Source: Allorhizobium ampelinum S4 (GTDB lineage: Bacteria; Pseudomonadota; Alphaproteobacteria; Rhizobiales; Rhizobiaceae). From it: DNA of 64,000 bases. Both the position numbers and the translations under genes were made by a program. The stretch spans positions 978,501 to 1,042,500 of the forward strand of contig NC_011988.1 in the NCBI RefSeq assembly GCF_000016285.1, in the 5' to 3' direction. Shown piece after piece: positions 50,888-61,100 of this stretch (its first letter is position 1; each line of letters begins with the position of its first letter). A model generated the notes under the pieces. The model did no database searches. It was not told the DNA's origin and was given only the letters and a program-made list of their open reading frames with translations.

Positions 50888-51796
50888 TCAGCCCCAGAGT
50901 GCGGTGCGCACCGATTGCGGCCAGGCCTTGACGTCCAGCCCGTGGTGATGGAACAGCGCCAGCGCGATCCGCTCCAGACCGAAGCCAACGCAAGCGGTAT
51001 GGGCAACCGAACCGTCTTCCAGGTTCAAGCCCCATTTGCTGCCGAAAGCATCCTGATGATAGTTGAAGCTCATGCAGGCGGTGGGCTTGGCGACTGAGGT
51101 GATCGGGATCAGCAATTCGAATTTCAGGTTCTGGTCGCGCTGGTTATTGGCGAGCATCTTGCCCGCGCGTCCAAAGAACGGATCGTTGGCAATGTCGATT
51201 TCGACAGGCAATGCCACCTCTTCCATCATCTTCAGGCCGCGATCCATCCAGGTCTGGCGAAAATCGGTGACATGGCTCTCTGAGCCCATGCAGACATATT
51301 CGCGCATGCGAAACAGCTGCTGGCGGGCCGGATCGGTTGAGGGTTCATGGCGGAAACAGTAGGATTGCAAGTCAAATAGTGCGCCGGAGGCGGCAATCGG
51401 GCCACGCTTGGCAATGGTCGGATAGAGCGGATAGCAAGCGGCGGGCGTCAACACGATATCTGTCGCTTTCTGGTCCTTCGTCCAGTCATCGTCGGCATCC
51501 ATGCATTTCAGCAGGCTGACATGATCGAGTTCGTTGCCGCAGAAGCTGTGCACGGTGCCGGCCAGTTGCGGAAAGCTCTTCATATAGCCGCTGGTCTCGA
51601 AATAGGCTCGGTTCATGCCTGGCGGAAAGCGCAGAGCTTCGGCGCCATCCGCTCCACCAAACCGGTCGATCAACCGCTCGAAAGCGGCGATAACATCTTC
51701 AAACTGGCCGCTGCGGCCATAAAGCCCGTCCACGCCAGTATCGATCAGCAGGCCGGCCTCGAACAGCCGGTCGAGAAAATTGGTTTGACTATCCAT
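50888..51796 (-). CDS. Amino acid:[carrier protein] ligase (SerRS-like, class II)
   Basis: 302 residues from [17 protein letters not shown] at 51796. It is a class II aminoacyl-tRNA synthetase catalytic core without tRNA-binding arm: motif 2 region [25 protein letters not shown], motif 3 [12 protein letters not shown]. Cys and Glu residues ([24 protein letters not shown]) fit the zinc site of archaeal-type SerRS. Homologues from Bradyrhizobium and Agrobacterium activate glycine or alanine and load it on phosphopantetheine of a carrier protein, not on tRNA. It sits 4 bp after the dehydrogenase gene; the carrier protein is encoded at the head of the operon. Confidence 0.93.
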   Translation of the reverse strand: MDSQTNFLDRLFEAGLLIDTGVDGLYGRSGQFEDVIAAFERLIDRFGGADGAEALRFPPGMNRAYFETSGYMKSFPQLAGTVHSFCGNELDHVSLLKCMDADDDWTKDQKATDIVLTPAACYPLYPTIAKRGPIAASGALFDLQSYCFRHEPSTDPARQQLFRMREYVCMGSESHVTDFRQTWMDRGLKMMEEVALPVEIDIANDPFFGRAGKMLANNQRDQNLKFELLIPITSVAKPTACMSFNYHQDAFGSKWGLNLEDGSVAHTACVGFGLERIALALFHHHGLDVKAWPQSVRTALWG

Positions 51797-51800
51797 TTGC

Positions 51801-53000
51801 TTACCCCAGCAGACGTGTGTCGAGTTTATGAACCAGCAACATATTGGATGTGTTGCCAAGAATACGGTCATTGGAAATCATCAGCCGGGCCGAATGCGCA
51901 TCACGCAGGTGGCGGCCAAGGCTGTAGGGCGTGCCATTCTTGTAGCCCATGATGCCGCAGATCAGCATGGCCTGGTTGATGATGTCGATGATCGTCTCGG
52001 ACGAGGCAATCTTGACATTGTTCATCGTCACCGAAAAGCCGAAGGAAGACAGCTTGTCGCCATCGTATTTTGCCTCTTCATAGGCTTTCAGCGCGGCAAC
52101 GACATTGGAGCGGACCAACTGCAACAGATTGGCGGCTTGCGCCAGATGCAAGGCACCAGGCGGCATCTGACCCTGGCTCTTGCGGGCGGCGGCACGCACG
52201 AAACTCTGCGCTCTCGCCACGGCATCGACAGCGATGCCGTACCAGACGCCGCTCCACAGAATATGGGAGGCGGCCAGCATCGACTGGGCGGCAATGTCGG
52301 CGAAAGGCTTCGGCAGGATCTGGACGGCCGGCGCTTCGCCCTTGAACAGGAAGCCATCGGACCGGGTGCCGCGCATGCCGAGCGTGTCCCAGTCCACGGT
52401 CTTGTCCAGGCTATATTGGCCCTTGAGAAATACTGTCATCACCTGGTCGGACGGGGCAGCATCCTTATGGGCGCGCGAGGTGATCAGGATCGCATCGGCC
52501 TCTGCTCCATAGGAAATCACCGTGGCGTCTTTTTCCAGTCGGCAGGTGTCGCCGTCGATCTCGATGGCGCAGATGGAATTGCGCATATTGCCGCCAATGC
52601 CGCCTTCAGTCGTGGCGGAGCCGAGCAGCAATTGTGCATCAGCGACCCGTGCCATGAAGCTGCGCTGCCAGGAATTGTCCTGGGCATGTTCCACGAGGCT
52701 GGAACATTTGATGTGATGCATGGCGAAAATCATCGCGCTGGAGGCGCAGGCCTGGCCAAGCGTGGTGCAGATCTCCGCAATTGCGGCAAATCCGGCATTT
52801 TCACCGCCAAGCTCCGCGGGGATCTGGATGCCGAGCAGGCGCTCCGCCTTCAATGCATCCACGGTCTCGCGCGGAAACCGGCCCTGGCGATCGACATCCT
52901 CGGCATAGTGTGCCGCAATGGCGGCAACGCGCGCCGCGCGGGCAGCAAGATCACCTTGGGGAAGCGATATTTCAAGGGCGTGAGTGGCCGGAACGGTCAT
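51801..53000 (-). CDS. Acyl-CoA dehydrogenase-fold protein acting with the carrier protein
   Basis: 399 residues with N-terminal helical (LSAPAEL-like: [41 protein letters not shown]), middle beta ([15 protein letters not shown]) and C-terminal helical ACAD domains. The usual catalytic Glu motif near the C-terminus (YEGT in MCAD) appears as ILGNT, so chemistry may differ from plain alpha,beta-dehydrogenation. It is coupled to the carrier gene (TGATG). A flavin oxidase or N-hydroxylase-like step on the loaded amino acid is possible; the substrate is not known. Confidence 0.88.
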   Translation of the reverse strand: MTVPATHALEISLPQGDLAARAARVAAIAAHYAEDVDRQGRFPRETVDALKAERLLGIQIPAELGGENAGFAAIAEICTTLGQACASSAMIFAMHHIKCSSLVEHAQDNSWQRSFMARVADAQLLLGSATTEGGIGGNMRNSICAIEIDGDTCRLEKDATVISYGAEADAILITSRAHKDAAPSDQVMTVFLKGQYSLDKTVDWDTLGMRGTRSDGFLFKGEAPAVQILPKPFADIAAQSMLAASHILWSGVWYGIAVDAVARAQSFVRAAARKSQGQMPPGALHLAQAANLLQLVRSNVVAALKAYEEAKYDGDKLSSFGFSVTMNNVKIASSETIIDIINQAMLICGIMGYKNGTPYSLGRHLRDAHSARLMISNDRILGNTSNMLLVHKLDTRLLG

Positions 53001-53251
53001 CAGGCGACCTTCCGATCCTCCAGGATCTGGCGCACCGTGCGTTCGATGGCCTCGATGCTGGCAAAGGATTTGCGATTGAGCAAGTGGTCGGGAAATTCGA
53101 TGTCGAAGGCTTCCTCGATACCGAGCATCAGCTGCACGGAAGCAAAGGAAGACAGTCCCAGTGCGTAAAGATCGGCATCTGCCGCGATCTCTGTAACGGC
53201 AACCTGTAAGCCACCGACTTTGCCCAGAATAGTCCGAATGGTCTCGTTCAT
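53000..53251 (-). CDS. Aminoacyl carrier protein (ACP family)
   Basis: 83 residues, one phosphopantetheine attachment domain: DLYALGLSSFASVQLMLGIEEAF, with Ser35 as attachment site (usual GxDSL here is GLSSF, Asp replaced by Ser34). It receives the amino acid from the ligase encoded two genes downstream. First gene of a five-gene operon (carrier, dehydrogenase, ligase, DUF1839, GH2). It is preceded by an AT-rich promoter region with palindromes. Confidence 0.92.
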   Translation of the reverse strand: MNETIRTILGKVGGLQVAVTEIAADADLYALGLSSFASVQLMLGIEEAFDIEFPDHLLNRKSFASIEAIERTVRQILEDRKVA

Positions 53252-53274
53252 CTCAACCCCTCATAGGAAATCTG

Positions 53275-53325
53275 TCTGATCAGGAGAATTGGAATAGATC
53301 AGAAATCGTAATATTAGGCTAATAT
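53275..53325 (-). promoter_or_regulatory. Palindromes in the promoter region of the carrier-protein operon
   Basis: ATATTAGGCTAATAT (53311-53325) is a perfect palindrome with 7 bp arms, and TCTGATC (53275-53281) is repeated inverted as GATCAGA (53297-53303). Both lie within 75 bp upstream of the carrier ATG, in an AT-rich block that continues to 53470. Candidate operators. Confidence 0.45.
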
Positions 53326-53483
53326 GAATATTTCAATTCTTTTGACCCTGTCTGAAATTCTAACAGGATCGTTGAGATTTCAAATCTTTAAGGTTGCATC
53401 TTCTCGGCTTTTTTTGGGATTATCTCATTTTTTAAAAAGTTGTATTTTTATAGTATAAATACCTTTAGTTGCATATGTGATTT

Positions 53484-54560
53484 CTACCGATCACGATAAA
53501 TGTGGTGATGTCCATGGAAGTCCGTGACCAGATAATGATCGCCTTCCTTGCTGATCTGGCTCGCATCGATCGGCGCCTTGCCGTGGCCGCCGGGAATATC
53601 CAGCACGTAAGTTGGCTGACAGAGACCGGACAGATGCCCGTGCAGGGCTGAGACGATGGCTTGGCCTTCTGCTATGCTGAGACGAAAATGGCCGGTGCCG
53701 GGCGCCAGATCCGGGTGATGCAGGTAATAAGGCCGGATACGCATGTCGACAAAACTGCGCATCAGGTCTGCCAGCACGCCAGCATCGTCATTGACACCCT
53801 TCAGCAGCACCGTTTGACTTAAAAGCGCAAAACCGGCTTGCAGAAGCTTTGCGCTCGCCGCCCTGGCTTGTGGCGTCAGCTCGCGCGGATGGTTGGCGTG
53901 AATGGCGATATAGGTGGTCTTGCCGCTTGCCTGCAAGGCGTCGATCAGATCCTTGTCGATACGGGCCGGATCGGCGACAGGAACACGGCTGTGAAACCGG
54001 ATGATCCGGACATGATCGATGGTGCCCAATTGCTGCAAGATCGACCGCAGCCGGCGTGGCGACAGAACCAGCGGATCGCCGCCGGTAAAGATCACTTCCC
54101 AAATATCCTTGTGGTCACGGATATAGGTTATGGCCGCGTCCAGCGCCGGGCCAGAGAGCAGACCATCACCGTCCGGCCCGACCATTTCACGGCGAAAGCA
54201 GAAACGGCAATAGACCGGGCAGCTATGCACCACCTTCAACAGAACCCGGTCGGGATAGCGATGCACAATGCCCTCCACCGGGCTATGGGCATGGTCACCG
54301 ATCGGATCGGCCCGCTCCACGGGTTGATGCACCAATTCGCCAGCCTGCGGCACGAATTGCGCGGCAATCGGGTCTGTGGGGTCGTTTGGGTCGATCAGCG
54401 CCAGCATGGCCGGAGTAATGGCAATGGCGTAGCGGGCAGCCACCGCGTCCAATTCCGGACCCGTTTCGGCAGCAACAAGTCCGGTCTCGACCAGTTCCCT
54501 GACAGTTTTCACTGTTTTGACGGACGCGGTCACGGCTGTGGCTCCGCCACCGGCGTCCAC
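53484..54560 (-). CDS. epmB: EF-P-(beta)-lysylation enzyme EpmB, radical SAM lysine 2,3-aminomutase
   Basis: 358 residues. Radical SAM cluster motif CPVYCRFC with cysteines 114, 118 and 121, followed by a TIM-like core (EVIFTGGDPLVLSPRRLRSIL) and a C-terminal segment with GGHGKAP. It converts (R/S)-alpha-lysine to beta-lysine, which EpmA attaches to EF-P. It overlaps the 3' end of epmA by 31 bp. The size (about 342 in E. coli) fits EpmB rather than the larger clostridial enzyme. Confidence 0.92.
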   Translation of the reverse strand: MDAGGGATAVTASVKTVKTVRELVETGLVAAETGPELDAVAARYAIAITPAMLALIDPNDPTDPIAAQFVPQAGELVHQPVERADPIGDHAHSPVEGIVHRYPDRVLLKVVHSCPVYCRFCFRREMVGPDGDGLLSGPALDAAITYIRDHKDIWEVIFTGGDPLVLSPRRLRSILQQLGTIDHVRIIRFHSRVPVADPARIDKDLIDALQASGKTTYIAIHANHPRELTPQARAASAKLLQAGFALLSQTVLLKGVNDDAGVLADLMRSFVDMRIRPYYLHHPDLAPGTGHFRLSIAEGQAIVSALHGHLSGLCQPTYVLDIPGGHGKAPIDASQISKEGDHYLVTDFHGHHHIYRDR

Positions 54561-55603
54561 AACACTTGATCGATTCGCTGTGCACCGGTCGCCAGCAGCA
54601 CCAGCCGGTCGAAACCGAGCGCAATGCCAGAGGCTTCGGGCATGATGGCCAGCGCCTCCAGAAAATCCTCGTCCAGCGGATAGGTCTCGCCATAGACCCG
54701 CTGCTTTTCCGCCATTTCCAGCATGAAGCGACGGCGTTGCTCCTGCGGATCGGTCAGTTCGCCAAAGGCATTGGCCAGCTCGACACCGCAGGCATAAAGT
54801 TCAAACCGTTCGGCGACGCGCGAATCGTCGGTCGCAGGCCGGGCAAGGGCGGCTTCCGCCACGGGATAGCGATCGAGAATGGTGGGTCGGTCAAAGCCCA
54901 GATGCGGTTCGACTTTTTCAACGATCACCCGGCTGAATAGATCGGCCCAGCCATCATCTCCGGCGACGCGCATGCCCACCTGCCGTAGCTGTGCGGCCAG
55001 ATGGTCGCGGTCGGTTTCGCCACCGGCAAACACGCTGCCCAGAAGATCGATGCCCGCATGGCGCTCGAAAGCGTCCGCAACGCTAAGCCGCTCAAACGGT
55101 GCAAAGGGATCGCAAACGCCGCCGCGGAAGGTAAATTGCCGAGTTCCGGTGGTTTCGGCGGCAAGGGCCAGGATGGCGGCGCAATCGGCCATCAGTCGCT
55201 CATAGGTTTCCCCGGCGCGATACCATTCCAGCATGGTAAATTCCGGGTGGTGCAGGGGGCCGCGCTCCCGGTTGCGGTAGACATGGGCAAAGCAGGCAAT
55301 GCGAGATTCGCCGGCGGCCAGCAGTTTCTTGCAGGCAAATTCCGGTGATGTATGCAGGTAAAGAGGATGCGATTGGCCATCATTGCCAATAGCGCTTGTT
55401 GCGAAGGCGTGCAGATGCGCCTCATTGCCGGGCGACACTTGCAAGGTTGCCGCGTCGACCTCCAGGAAGTCGTTACGGCTGAAATAGAGCCGCAGGGCGG
55501 CCTGGATGGCATTGCGGCCAAGCAGGAAGGGGCGGCGGTCGGCATGGACCCGCGGTGTCCACCAAGGGGAGGCGGAGGGGCGCTTTTCGCTCATTCCAGT
55601 CAT
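54530..55603 (-). CDS. epmA: EF-P-lysine lysyltransferase EpmA (PoxA/GenX)
   Basis: 357 residues, a LysRS catalytic core without anticodon domain. Motif 2 region [20 protein letters not shown] and motif 3 [17 protein letters not shown] are present. It activates beta-lysine and joins it to Lys34 of EF-P. ATG codons at 55603 and 55594 are both possible. It is divergent from efp across 162 bp, and co-transcribed with epmB, so the three genes form one module. EpmC hydroxylase is not visible. Confidence 0.92.
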
Positions 55604-55765
55604 TGCACTCTTAATCTTTCGTCATTGGCCGGCAATTCGGCTGCAACACGGGCTGGCTATTTCGGCAAATTTGGGTTAGGTGCGCCCCATGCAACGTCAC
55701 AGCATGTCAAAGGGGCGCCGGGTCGTCCTTTACGATGTGTGTTTGAGAGATACAAGGAATTCCGA

Positions 55766-56335
55766 ATGGTCAAGGTCATCGCCTCTTCGGTCCGCAAGGG
55801 CAATGTTCTCGAAGTCGACGGCAAGCTCTATGTCGTGCTTACCGCGCAAAACTTCCATCCCGGCAAAGGCACGCCGGTGACCCAGATCGACATGCGCCGC
55901 ATCGTTGACGGTGTGAAAGTGTCGGAACGCTGGCGCACGACCGAGCAGGTGGAGCGCGCTTTCGTTGAAGACGTCAACCACCAGTTCCTCTACGAGGATG
56001 GTGAAGGCTTCCACTTCATGAACCCGGAAAACTACGACCAGATCGTCGTAGATGTCGAGACCATGGGTGACCAGAAGGCCTATCTCCAGGAAGGCATGAC
56101 CTGCGTTATCTCGATGTATGAAGGTGTTGCGCTGGCGCTTGACCTGCCACGCCACGTGACCCTGGAAATCATGGAGACCGAACCGGTCGTCAAAGGCCAG
56201 ACGGCGTCTTCGTCCTATAAGCCTGCGATGCTTTCCAACGGCATCCGCACCCTCGTACCGCCGCATATCAATGCCGGAACCCGCGTGGTGATTGCCACTG
56301 AAGACAATTCCTATGTTGAGCGTGCCAAGGACTGA
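55766..56335 (+). CDS. efp: Translation elongation factor P
   Basis: 189 residues from [20 protein letters not shown]. The modification loop is FHPGKGTP with Lys34, the beta-lysylation site, matching the presence of epmA and epmB. Three beta-barrel domains are complete ([41 protein letters not shown]). It rescues ribosomes stalled at polyproline. SD AAGGA is 10 bases upstream. The window encodes one clear client with polyproline stretches, TonB. Confidence 0.97.
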
Positions 56336-56390
56336 TGTCCGGCGCTCCGGCCGTTCGAACTGTCGTTTCTGGCTGATGTTTGATTAAGGA

Positions 56391-56422
56391 AAAGCCCGGT
56401 TCGTTTTCGCGAGCCGGGCTTT
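56391..56422 (+). terminator. Terminator after efp
   Basis: AAAGCCCGG (56391-56399) pairs with CCGGGCTTT (56414-56422), followed by TTT; inner bases extend the stem imperfectly. Confidence 0.85.
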
Positions 56423-56505
56423 TTGCTGTTATGCGGGAACTTTAAAGACGCTTGGATTCAGTGCTGCCAGCAATACGCAATGCAAACAAAGTGACCATCA
56501 ATAAA

Positions 56506-56537
56506 AAACGCCCGGCGATCAGGATCGCCGGGCGTTT
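56506..56537 (-). terminator. Strong terminator of the RND efflux operon
   Basis: AAACGCCCGGCGATC (56506-56520) and GATCGCCGGGCGTTT (56523-56537) form a perfect 15 bp stem with a 2-base loop. On the minus strand it is followed by a T-rich tract. Confidence 0.9.
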
Positions 56538-56555
56538 GCATAAAAAGTCTGGTGT

Positions 56556-58007
56556 TTACTTGGCTTTGGCAAGCGCTGGCGGGATATCCGCAGGCTTGAC
56601 ATTGGCTTCAATAGCCTGGGCCTTGCCATTGAAATTATAACCACCGCCAATGGCCACATTCAGTGTCACATAGTCATTGGCCATTTGCTGGATCGACTCG
56701 GCAAGGCTGGCCTGAGCGGTGGTCAACTCACGCTGCGCATCCAGGACATCGAGCAGGGACGACGCGCCGTCCTTATAGGATGCGGTCGAAAGTTCGAGCG
56801 CTTCCTTATAGGACTTTACATAGGCGCGATTGGCTGCAACGGCGCGAGCATCGCGGTTATAGGCAGCAAGCGCGCTTTCAACGTCTTCGACGCCGTTCAG
56901 CACAGTCTGCTTCCAGGCTAGGTATTTTTCACGAGCGACCGACTGGGCGTTCTTAACATTGGCACGCAGCGTACCACCATCGAAAATCGGCAGGTTGAGC
57001 GACGGGCCGAATGACCAGGTATTGGCTGTGCCATGAGTGTTCGAATGAACATAGGACGGCGAAATCGAGCCGCTGAGCGTGATCGAAGGCAGCAACTGCG
57101 CCTGTGCATTGCCGATGTCGTAAACGGCGGCGGCCAGATCGCGTTCGGCCTTGCGAATGTCAGGACGGTTGCGGATCAGATCAGCCGGAATTCCCGACAG
57201 AACCACACGACGGGCAACCGGCTGAGGAGCATGCTTCTTCAGATCGTTGATGAGCGTCGAGGCCGGAAGGCCAAGAAGCGTCGAGATGTGATAGGCATTG
57301 CTATAGAAATTGGCTTCGAAACCGGGAATATCCGCCAGCTGCGAGTTGACCAGACCTTCGGACTGCACGACATCAAGGCGCGAAGCTGCACCGGCCTCAA
57401 GCTGCAGCTTGGTCAGCGCAAGGGTTTCGCGGCGAGATTTGACGGCTTCGTTGGCGATTGCGATTCGAGCCTGATAGTAGCGGGCATCGATATAGGCTGT
57501 TGCCAGATCGGAAAGATAGGTCAGGCGAGAGGTATCGACGCTGGCATAGGCGGCATCAAGCGATGCAGTAGCGCTCTGCTTGGCGCGGCGATATTGACCC
57601 CAGAGATCGAGAAGCCAGGACGCGGAAAGCTCGCCTTTGGATTCCCAGGCCCGAGGCTGAGAATTATAGCCGCCATTGGTCTGGCTGCCGCTTTCGCTTG
57701 CCGTACCTGTCAGGCTAGGCAGGCCGCCGGCAGATGAGGTGACGACGGTCGCGCGCGCCTGCTCGATCCGCTCCAGTGCCTGCAGAACATCGAGATTCTG
57801 GTTGACGCCCTGGTTGATCAGCGTGTTGAGGCGCGCATCGTTGAACGCCGTCCACCACTGAACTGTGGTCGTGTCTTGCGCAGACTTCGTGCCGCCCTCA
57901 GTAAACTTGGCAGGAAGTGCGGTTTGTGGCGGGCTGTGCTCGGGCCCCATCACGCAACCTGACAGAAGCAGCATTGCAAAGGGCGCAGCTAAGCGTACGG
58001 AGACCAT
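56556..58007 (-). CDS. Outer membrane efflux lipoprotein (NodT/OprM family)
   Basis: 483 residues with a lipoprotein signal ending LLLSGC (lipidated Cys at about 17) and the duplicated TolC-fold pattern (LNTLINQGVNQNLDVLQALERIEQAR; LTTAQASLAESIQQMANDYVTLNVAIGGGY). It forms the outer membrane channel of the tripartite pump. Last gene of the operon, 110 bp after the RND gene. Related to AmeC/OprM-type proteins of agrobacteria. Confidence 0.93.
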   Translation of the reverse strand: MVSVRLAAPFAMLLLSGCVMGPEHSPPQTALPAKFTEGGTKSAQDTTTVQWWTAFNDARLNTLINQGVNQNLDVLQALERIEQARATVVTSSAGGLPSLTGTASESGSQTNGGYNSQPRAWESKGELSASWLLDLWGQYRRAKQSATASLDAAYASVDTSRLTYLSDLATAYIDARYYQARIAIANEAVKSRRETLALTKLQLEAGAASRLDVVQSEGLVNSQLADIPGFEANFYSNAYHISTLLGLPASTLINDLKKHAPQPVARRVVLSGIPADLIRNRPDIRKAERDLAAAVYDIGNAQAQLLPSITLSGSISPSYVHSNTHGTANTWSFGPSLNLPIFDGGTLRANVKNAQSVAREKYLAWKQTVLNGVEDVESALAAYNRDARAVAANRAYVKSYKEALELSTASYKDGASSLLDVLDAQRELTTAQASLAESIQQMANDYVTLNVAIGGGYNFNGKAQAIEANVKPADIPPALAKAK

Positions 58008-58117
58008 CTATTCTATCCCTGTTTCAATCCGAAGGCGCGCCGAGCAAGCAATGGGCCGCGACCGCCACAATCTCGAAAATGCCGCGCTTTTATTGGGCGC
58101 GGCAACTGTTTCTTAAC

Positions 58118-61100
58118 CTATCGTTTCTGCTCAGCTTGTAACAGCTCTTCTTTGGCTTTTGCACGGTTTGAAGCACGTCTGACAATGACAAAAAAGGATG
58201 GAACAAAGAAAATTCCGAGCAGTGTTGCAGAAAGCATACCACCGAGTACGCCGATGCCGATTGCATTCTGCGCTGCAGAGCCCGCGCCAGTGGCAATTGC
58301 CAGCGGAACGACACCAAGAATGAAGGCGAGTGATGTCATGATGATCGGCCGAAGACGGAGTCTTGCCGCCTCCAGGGTCGCATCCATCAGGCTCAATCCG
58401 TGTTCCTGCCTCTCCTTGGCGAACTCGACAATCAGAATGGCGTTCTTTGCCGCCAGACCGATTGTGGTGAGCAGCCCGACCTTGAAGTAGACGTCGTTGT
58501 CCTGCCCCATCAAAGTTGCTGCCGCAACGGCGCCAAGAACACCGATCGGCACGGCCATGATCACCGAGAAGGGGATCGACCAGCTTTCGTAGAGTGCCGA
58601 CAGGCATAGGAAGACGATCAACACCGACAAGGCGTAGAGCAAGGGCGCCTGCGAGCCTGACAGTCTTTCCTGATAGGAGATGCCCTGCCAAGCGACGGTG
58701 TAGCCGCCTTCCATCTTGGAAACCAGACGTTCTACTTCATTCATTGCGTCGCCAGAGCTCACGCCGGGTGCCGCAGAACCGTCGAGCGAGAAGGCGGTGA
58801 CAGCGTTGAAAGCCGAAATCGAAGGAAGCCCGTTGACCCATTTTGCGTCCGTGAACGATGAGAAGGGGACCATCTCATTGCTCGAATTGCGGGCATCCCA
58901 ATATTTTATGTCCTCGGCCTGCATGCGGTAGGGTGCATCGGCCTGGACATAGACCTTCTTGATCTTGTTGTTCAGCGTGAAGTCATTGACATTGGTGCCG
59001 GCGAAAATGGTCGTCAGCATTGAGTTGGCGTCGGAAATCGTCACGCCCATGGCGCTCAGTTTTTCCTGGTCGAGAATAAGCTTGACCTGACTTTCCTCAT
59101 CGCGGTCGTTCGGACGCATGGCGGTGATAACGCCGCTGCTATTGGCCTGAGCCAGCAGTTGTTTCGCAGCGATCGACAGTGCTTCCGAGCCGTGGTTCCC
59201 GTTATCGACGAGATACAAGGAAAAACCGCTGGAATTGCCCATGCCCTGAATGGCCGGTGGCAGAATCGGAAAGACCTGCGCTTCACGAATGGTCATGAAA
59301 TAACCCATCGCTCGCTGGACGATGGCACTTGCGGCCATATCCGGCTTCTTGCGCAGGTCGAAATCCTTCAGCTTGGCGAAAACCAGGCCATAGTTCTGGC
59401 CGCTCCCGTTGAAGCTGAAACCATTGACGGCGAAAACCGAATCGACAACGCTGCTTTCCTTGTCGAGCAGGTAATCTTCAACTTTTTTCATCACTTCGCC
59501 GGTCTGCGCCGAGGTCGAGCCATTTGGAAGCTGGACGATCGTCATCAGCACGCCCTGGTCTTCCTGCGGAAGGAAGGAGGAGGGCAGGCGCAGGAACAGC
59601 CAGGCGCAACCGCCGACCAGTACCGCGAATATCAACAGAAGCCGGAGCGGGCGCCTCAGCAGATGACCAATGGACCAGACATAGCCATTGGTCGTGCGGT
59701 CGAAATTGCGATTGAACCACGCGGCTGGACCGGTCGTCTTCCTATGACTCTTGTCTATCGGTTTCAGTATCGTCGCGCAAAGCGCAGGTGTCAGGACCAG
59801 TGCGACAACTGCTGAAAGCAGCATCGCCGAAATGATGGTGACCGAAAACTGACGATAGATAATGCCGGTCGAGCCACCGAAAAACGCCATGGGAACGAAC
59901 ACGGCCGTCAGCACCAGGGCGATGCCGACGATGGCGCCAGTGATTTCACCCATGGATTTCTGGGTCGCCTCCAGGGGGGGCAGGCCCTCTTCGGTCATGA
60001 TGCGTTCGACATTTTCCACCACGACGATGGCATCATCGACGAGAAGGCCGATGGCAAGCACCATGGCGAACATGGTCAGTGTGTTGATCGAATATCCCGT
60101 CAGCGCTAGAATGCCAAACGTACCAAGCAAAACGACGGGCACGGCGATCATCGGAATGAATGTCGCCCGCAGGTTCTGTAGGAAGATCAACAAGACAAAG
60201 AAGACGAGGACGATGGCTTCAATCAGCGTATGAACGACCTTTTCGATCGAAAGTGATACGAAAGGCGTTGTGTCGTAAGGATAGATGATGCTGACGTTCT
60301 GAGGCAATGCCGGAGCGATCTGCGCCAGCTTGGCCTTCACACGCGACGCCGTATCGAGAGCATTCGCTCCCGTTGCAAGATTAACCGCGAAGCCGGATGC
60401 CGCCTGACGGTTCGACCGCGAGGTGGATGTATAGCTCTCTTGGCCGATTTCAACACGGGCCACGTCGCTCAAACGGACATTGGCACCGCTGGTATCGACT
60501 TTCAGAATGATCCGCTCAAAGTCCGACACCGTGGTCAGCTGGCTTTGGGCTGTCATCGTGACGTTGATCTGCTGTCCCTCGACAGCGGGAAGACCGCCAA
60601 CCGAGCCAACCGAAATCTGGGTATTCTGTGCTTCAATGGCTGAGGTGACATCCGCAGGTGTCAGCTGAAACTTGCGCAATTTGAACGGATCAAGCCAGAT
60701 GCGCATGGCAAAAGCGGAGCCGAAGGCATTGATATTGCCGACACCTTCAAGGCGTTTCACCTGGTCTTCAATCTGGGCGGAAAAAATATCGCCGAGGTCC
60801 GCCGATGTGCGCTTGCCATCCGTGGACACAAGGGCACCGACCAACAGAATACTGGAAGTCGATTTCGTCACTTCGATGCCGAGATTCTGCACCACGGACG
60901 GTAATTGCGATTCCACCAGTTGCAGCTTGTTCTGGACTTGGACCTGAGCCATGTCCGGATCGATGCTGTTGTCGAAGGTCAACGTGATGGATGACGATCC
61001 AGACGTCGAAGAAGAGGTCATATATGTCAGGCCATCCAGCCCCGTCATTCCGTCTTCAATGATCTGAGTAACGGTCTTCTTGACGGTATCGGCGCTGGCA

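Noticed and set aside
55352..56335. 327-codon frame including EF-P
   Set aside because: EF-P begins at 55766 with SD and the conserved N-terminus; the upstream part is antisense to epmA.
59862..60233. Several plus-strand frames across the RND gene
   Set aside because: Shadows of the 1044-residue transporter, which has full family motifs.
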